Below are positions 5,883-6,391 of a DNA stretch of 6,391 nt, piece by piece. The notes below the pieces were generated by a model. The model was not told the origin of the DNA. It saw only the letters and a program-made list of their open reading frames with translations, and did not search any database. A program made the translations under genes and the position numbers. This stretch comes from an uncultured Erysipelotrichaceae bacterium (lineage in GTDB: Bacteria; Bacillota_I; Bacilli_A; Erysipelotrichales; Coprobacillaceae). How positions within the stretch are numbered: the first letter of the stretch is position 1; each line of letters opens with the position of its first letter. The stretch spans positions 1 through 6,391 of the forward strand of contig CANPGX010000061.1 of the NCBI GenBank assembly GCA_947573745.1, read 5' to 3'.

Positions 5883-6391
5883 ATGAAATATGTGTTGATT
5901 CATGGTCATTTATTTGATGGCACAAAAGATGCGATTCTCAAAGAAAATGTCCATATCTATGTTGAAAACCAAAAAATTATTGACGTTGTAGAAAATGAAT
6001 CTACCCCTCAAGCGGGGTACGAAGTCATTGATTTAAAAGGGCGCTATATCTTACCCGGCCTTATCAATCTTCATGTTCATTTATTTGGTTCTGGTAAACC
6101 AAGTAAAGTGTTAGGGGGAGGTTCTCTACAACAAACTGTTATTAAATTAGCCTCTACATCCTTGGGTCAAAAGATACTTCACAAAATCATAGCCGAAAAT
6201 ATGAAAATGGCACTTTACTCAGGGGTGACAACCATACGTGGTGTTGGCGATTTTTTCTACTCTGATACTTTTATTCGTGACCAAATTCACCAACAAAAAA
6301 TGATCGGTCCTACACTTTATGTCTCTGGCCCTGCAATCACTGTAAAGGGTGGCCACGGTGATGGCACTTTTGCACTCACATCAAATGATAT
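5883..6391 (+). CDS. Metal-dependent amidohydrolase (imidazolonepropionase/prolidase-like), 3' part outside window
   Basis: The first 169 codons of an amidohydrolase-superfamily enzyme, translated by hand. The N-terminal beta-sandwich part has LIHGHLFDG (5-13) and ends with the typical DLKGRYILPGLINLHVHLF (50-68), in which His64 and His66 form the HxH metal-binding pair. Further on are YSGVTTIRGVGD (112-123) and GPAITVKGGHGDG (149-161) with His158, a pattern seen in the group that includes Xaa-Pro dipeptidase-like, imidazolonepropionase-related and other cyclic-amide hydrolases. The remaining metal ligands and catalytic Asp lie beyond the window. The start is supported by AAAAGGAG at 5866-5873, 9 nt upstream. 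No signal peptide is visible, so it is probably cytoplasmic. It is divergent from the TVP38-regulator-kinase operon. The substrate cannot be told from this fragment. Confidence 0.85.
   Translation, partial: MKYVLIHGHLFDGTKDAILKENVHIYVENQKIIDVVENESTPQAGYEVIDLKGRYILPGLINLHVHLFGSGKPSKVLGGGSLQQTVIKLASTSLGQKILHKIIAENMKMALYSGVTTIRGVGDFFYSDTFIRDQIHQQKMIGPTLYVSGPAITVKGGHGDGTFALTSND

Overview
The window reads as chromosomal DNA of a low-GC Gram-positive bacterium (Bacillota). The AT-rich base composition, A/T-ending codons, strong AGGAG-type ribosome binding sites, TTGACT/TATAAT-like promoters and the protein families all fit. The style of the sensor kinase and the gene mix suggest a gut Erysipelotrichia or Clostridia relative, but this is only an impression. 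No mobile element, tRNA, rRNA, CRISPR array or phage gene was seen.

Layout, from left to right: a class II fructose-bisphosphate aldolase gene (minus strand, its C-terminal end cut off by the window edge); a MalY/PatB-type PLP-dependent C-S lyase/aminotransferase gene (minus) with its own promoter; an intrinsic terminator; a three-gene regulatory and membrane operon (minus) that reads TVP38/DedA-family membrane protein, OmpR-class response regulator, large polytopic sensor histidine kinase; a 226-bp divergent intergenic region; and the first 169 codons of a metal-dependent amidohydrolase (plus strand, cut off by the right edge).

The most interesting signal is regulatory. A 22-bp element made of two 11-bp direct units (consensus TTCTAAAGATN) occurs twice. 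One copy lies upstream of the response regulator gene and overlaps the stop codon of the membrane-protein gene. The other, 20 of 22 bases identical and with a third degenerate unit, lies upstream of the membrane-protein gene. In each case a -10-like hexamer without a good -35 lies 30-31 bp downstream of the element. This is what a direct-repeat site for an OmpR/PhoB-class activator should look like, so the operon is probably autoregulated by its own response regulator at two promoters. The kinase has one N-terminal membrane helix, a loop of about 180 residues probably outside the cell, then about five more helices before its catalytic core. Together with a TVP38/DedA (VTT-domain) protein, this points to a system that senses a state of the envelope or membrane and adjusts a lipid-transport-like function; the signal and substrate are not readable from the sequence.

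The two metabolic genes on the left look like ordinary housekeeping genes and are separated from the operon by the terminator. The divergent amidohydrolase shares the intergenic region with the operon, but there is no direct evidence that it belongs to the same regulon.
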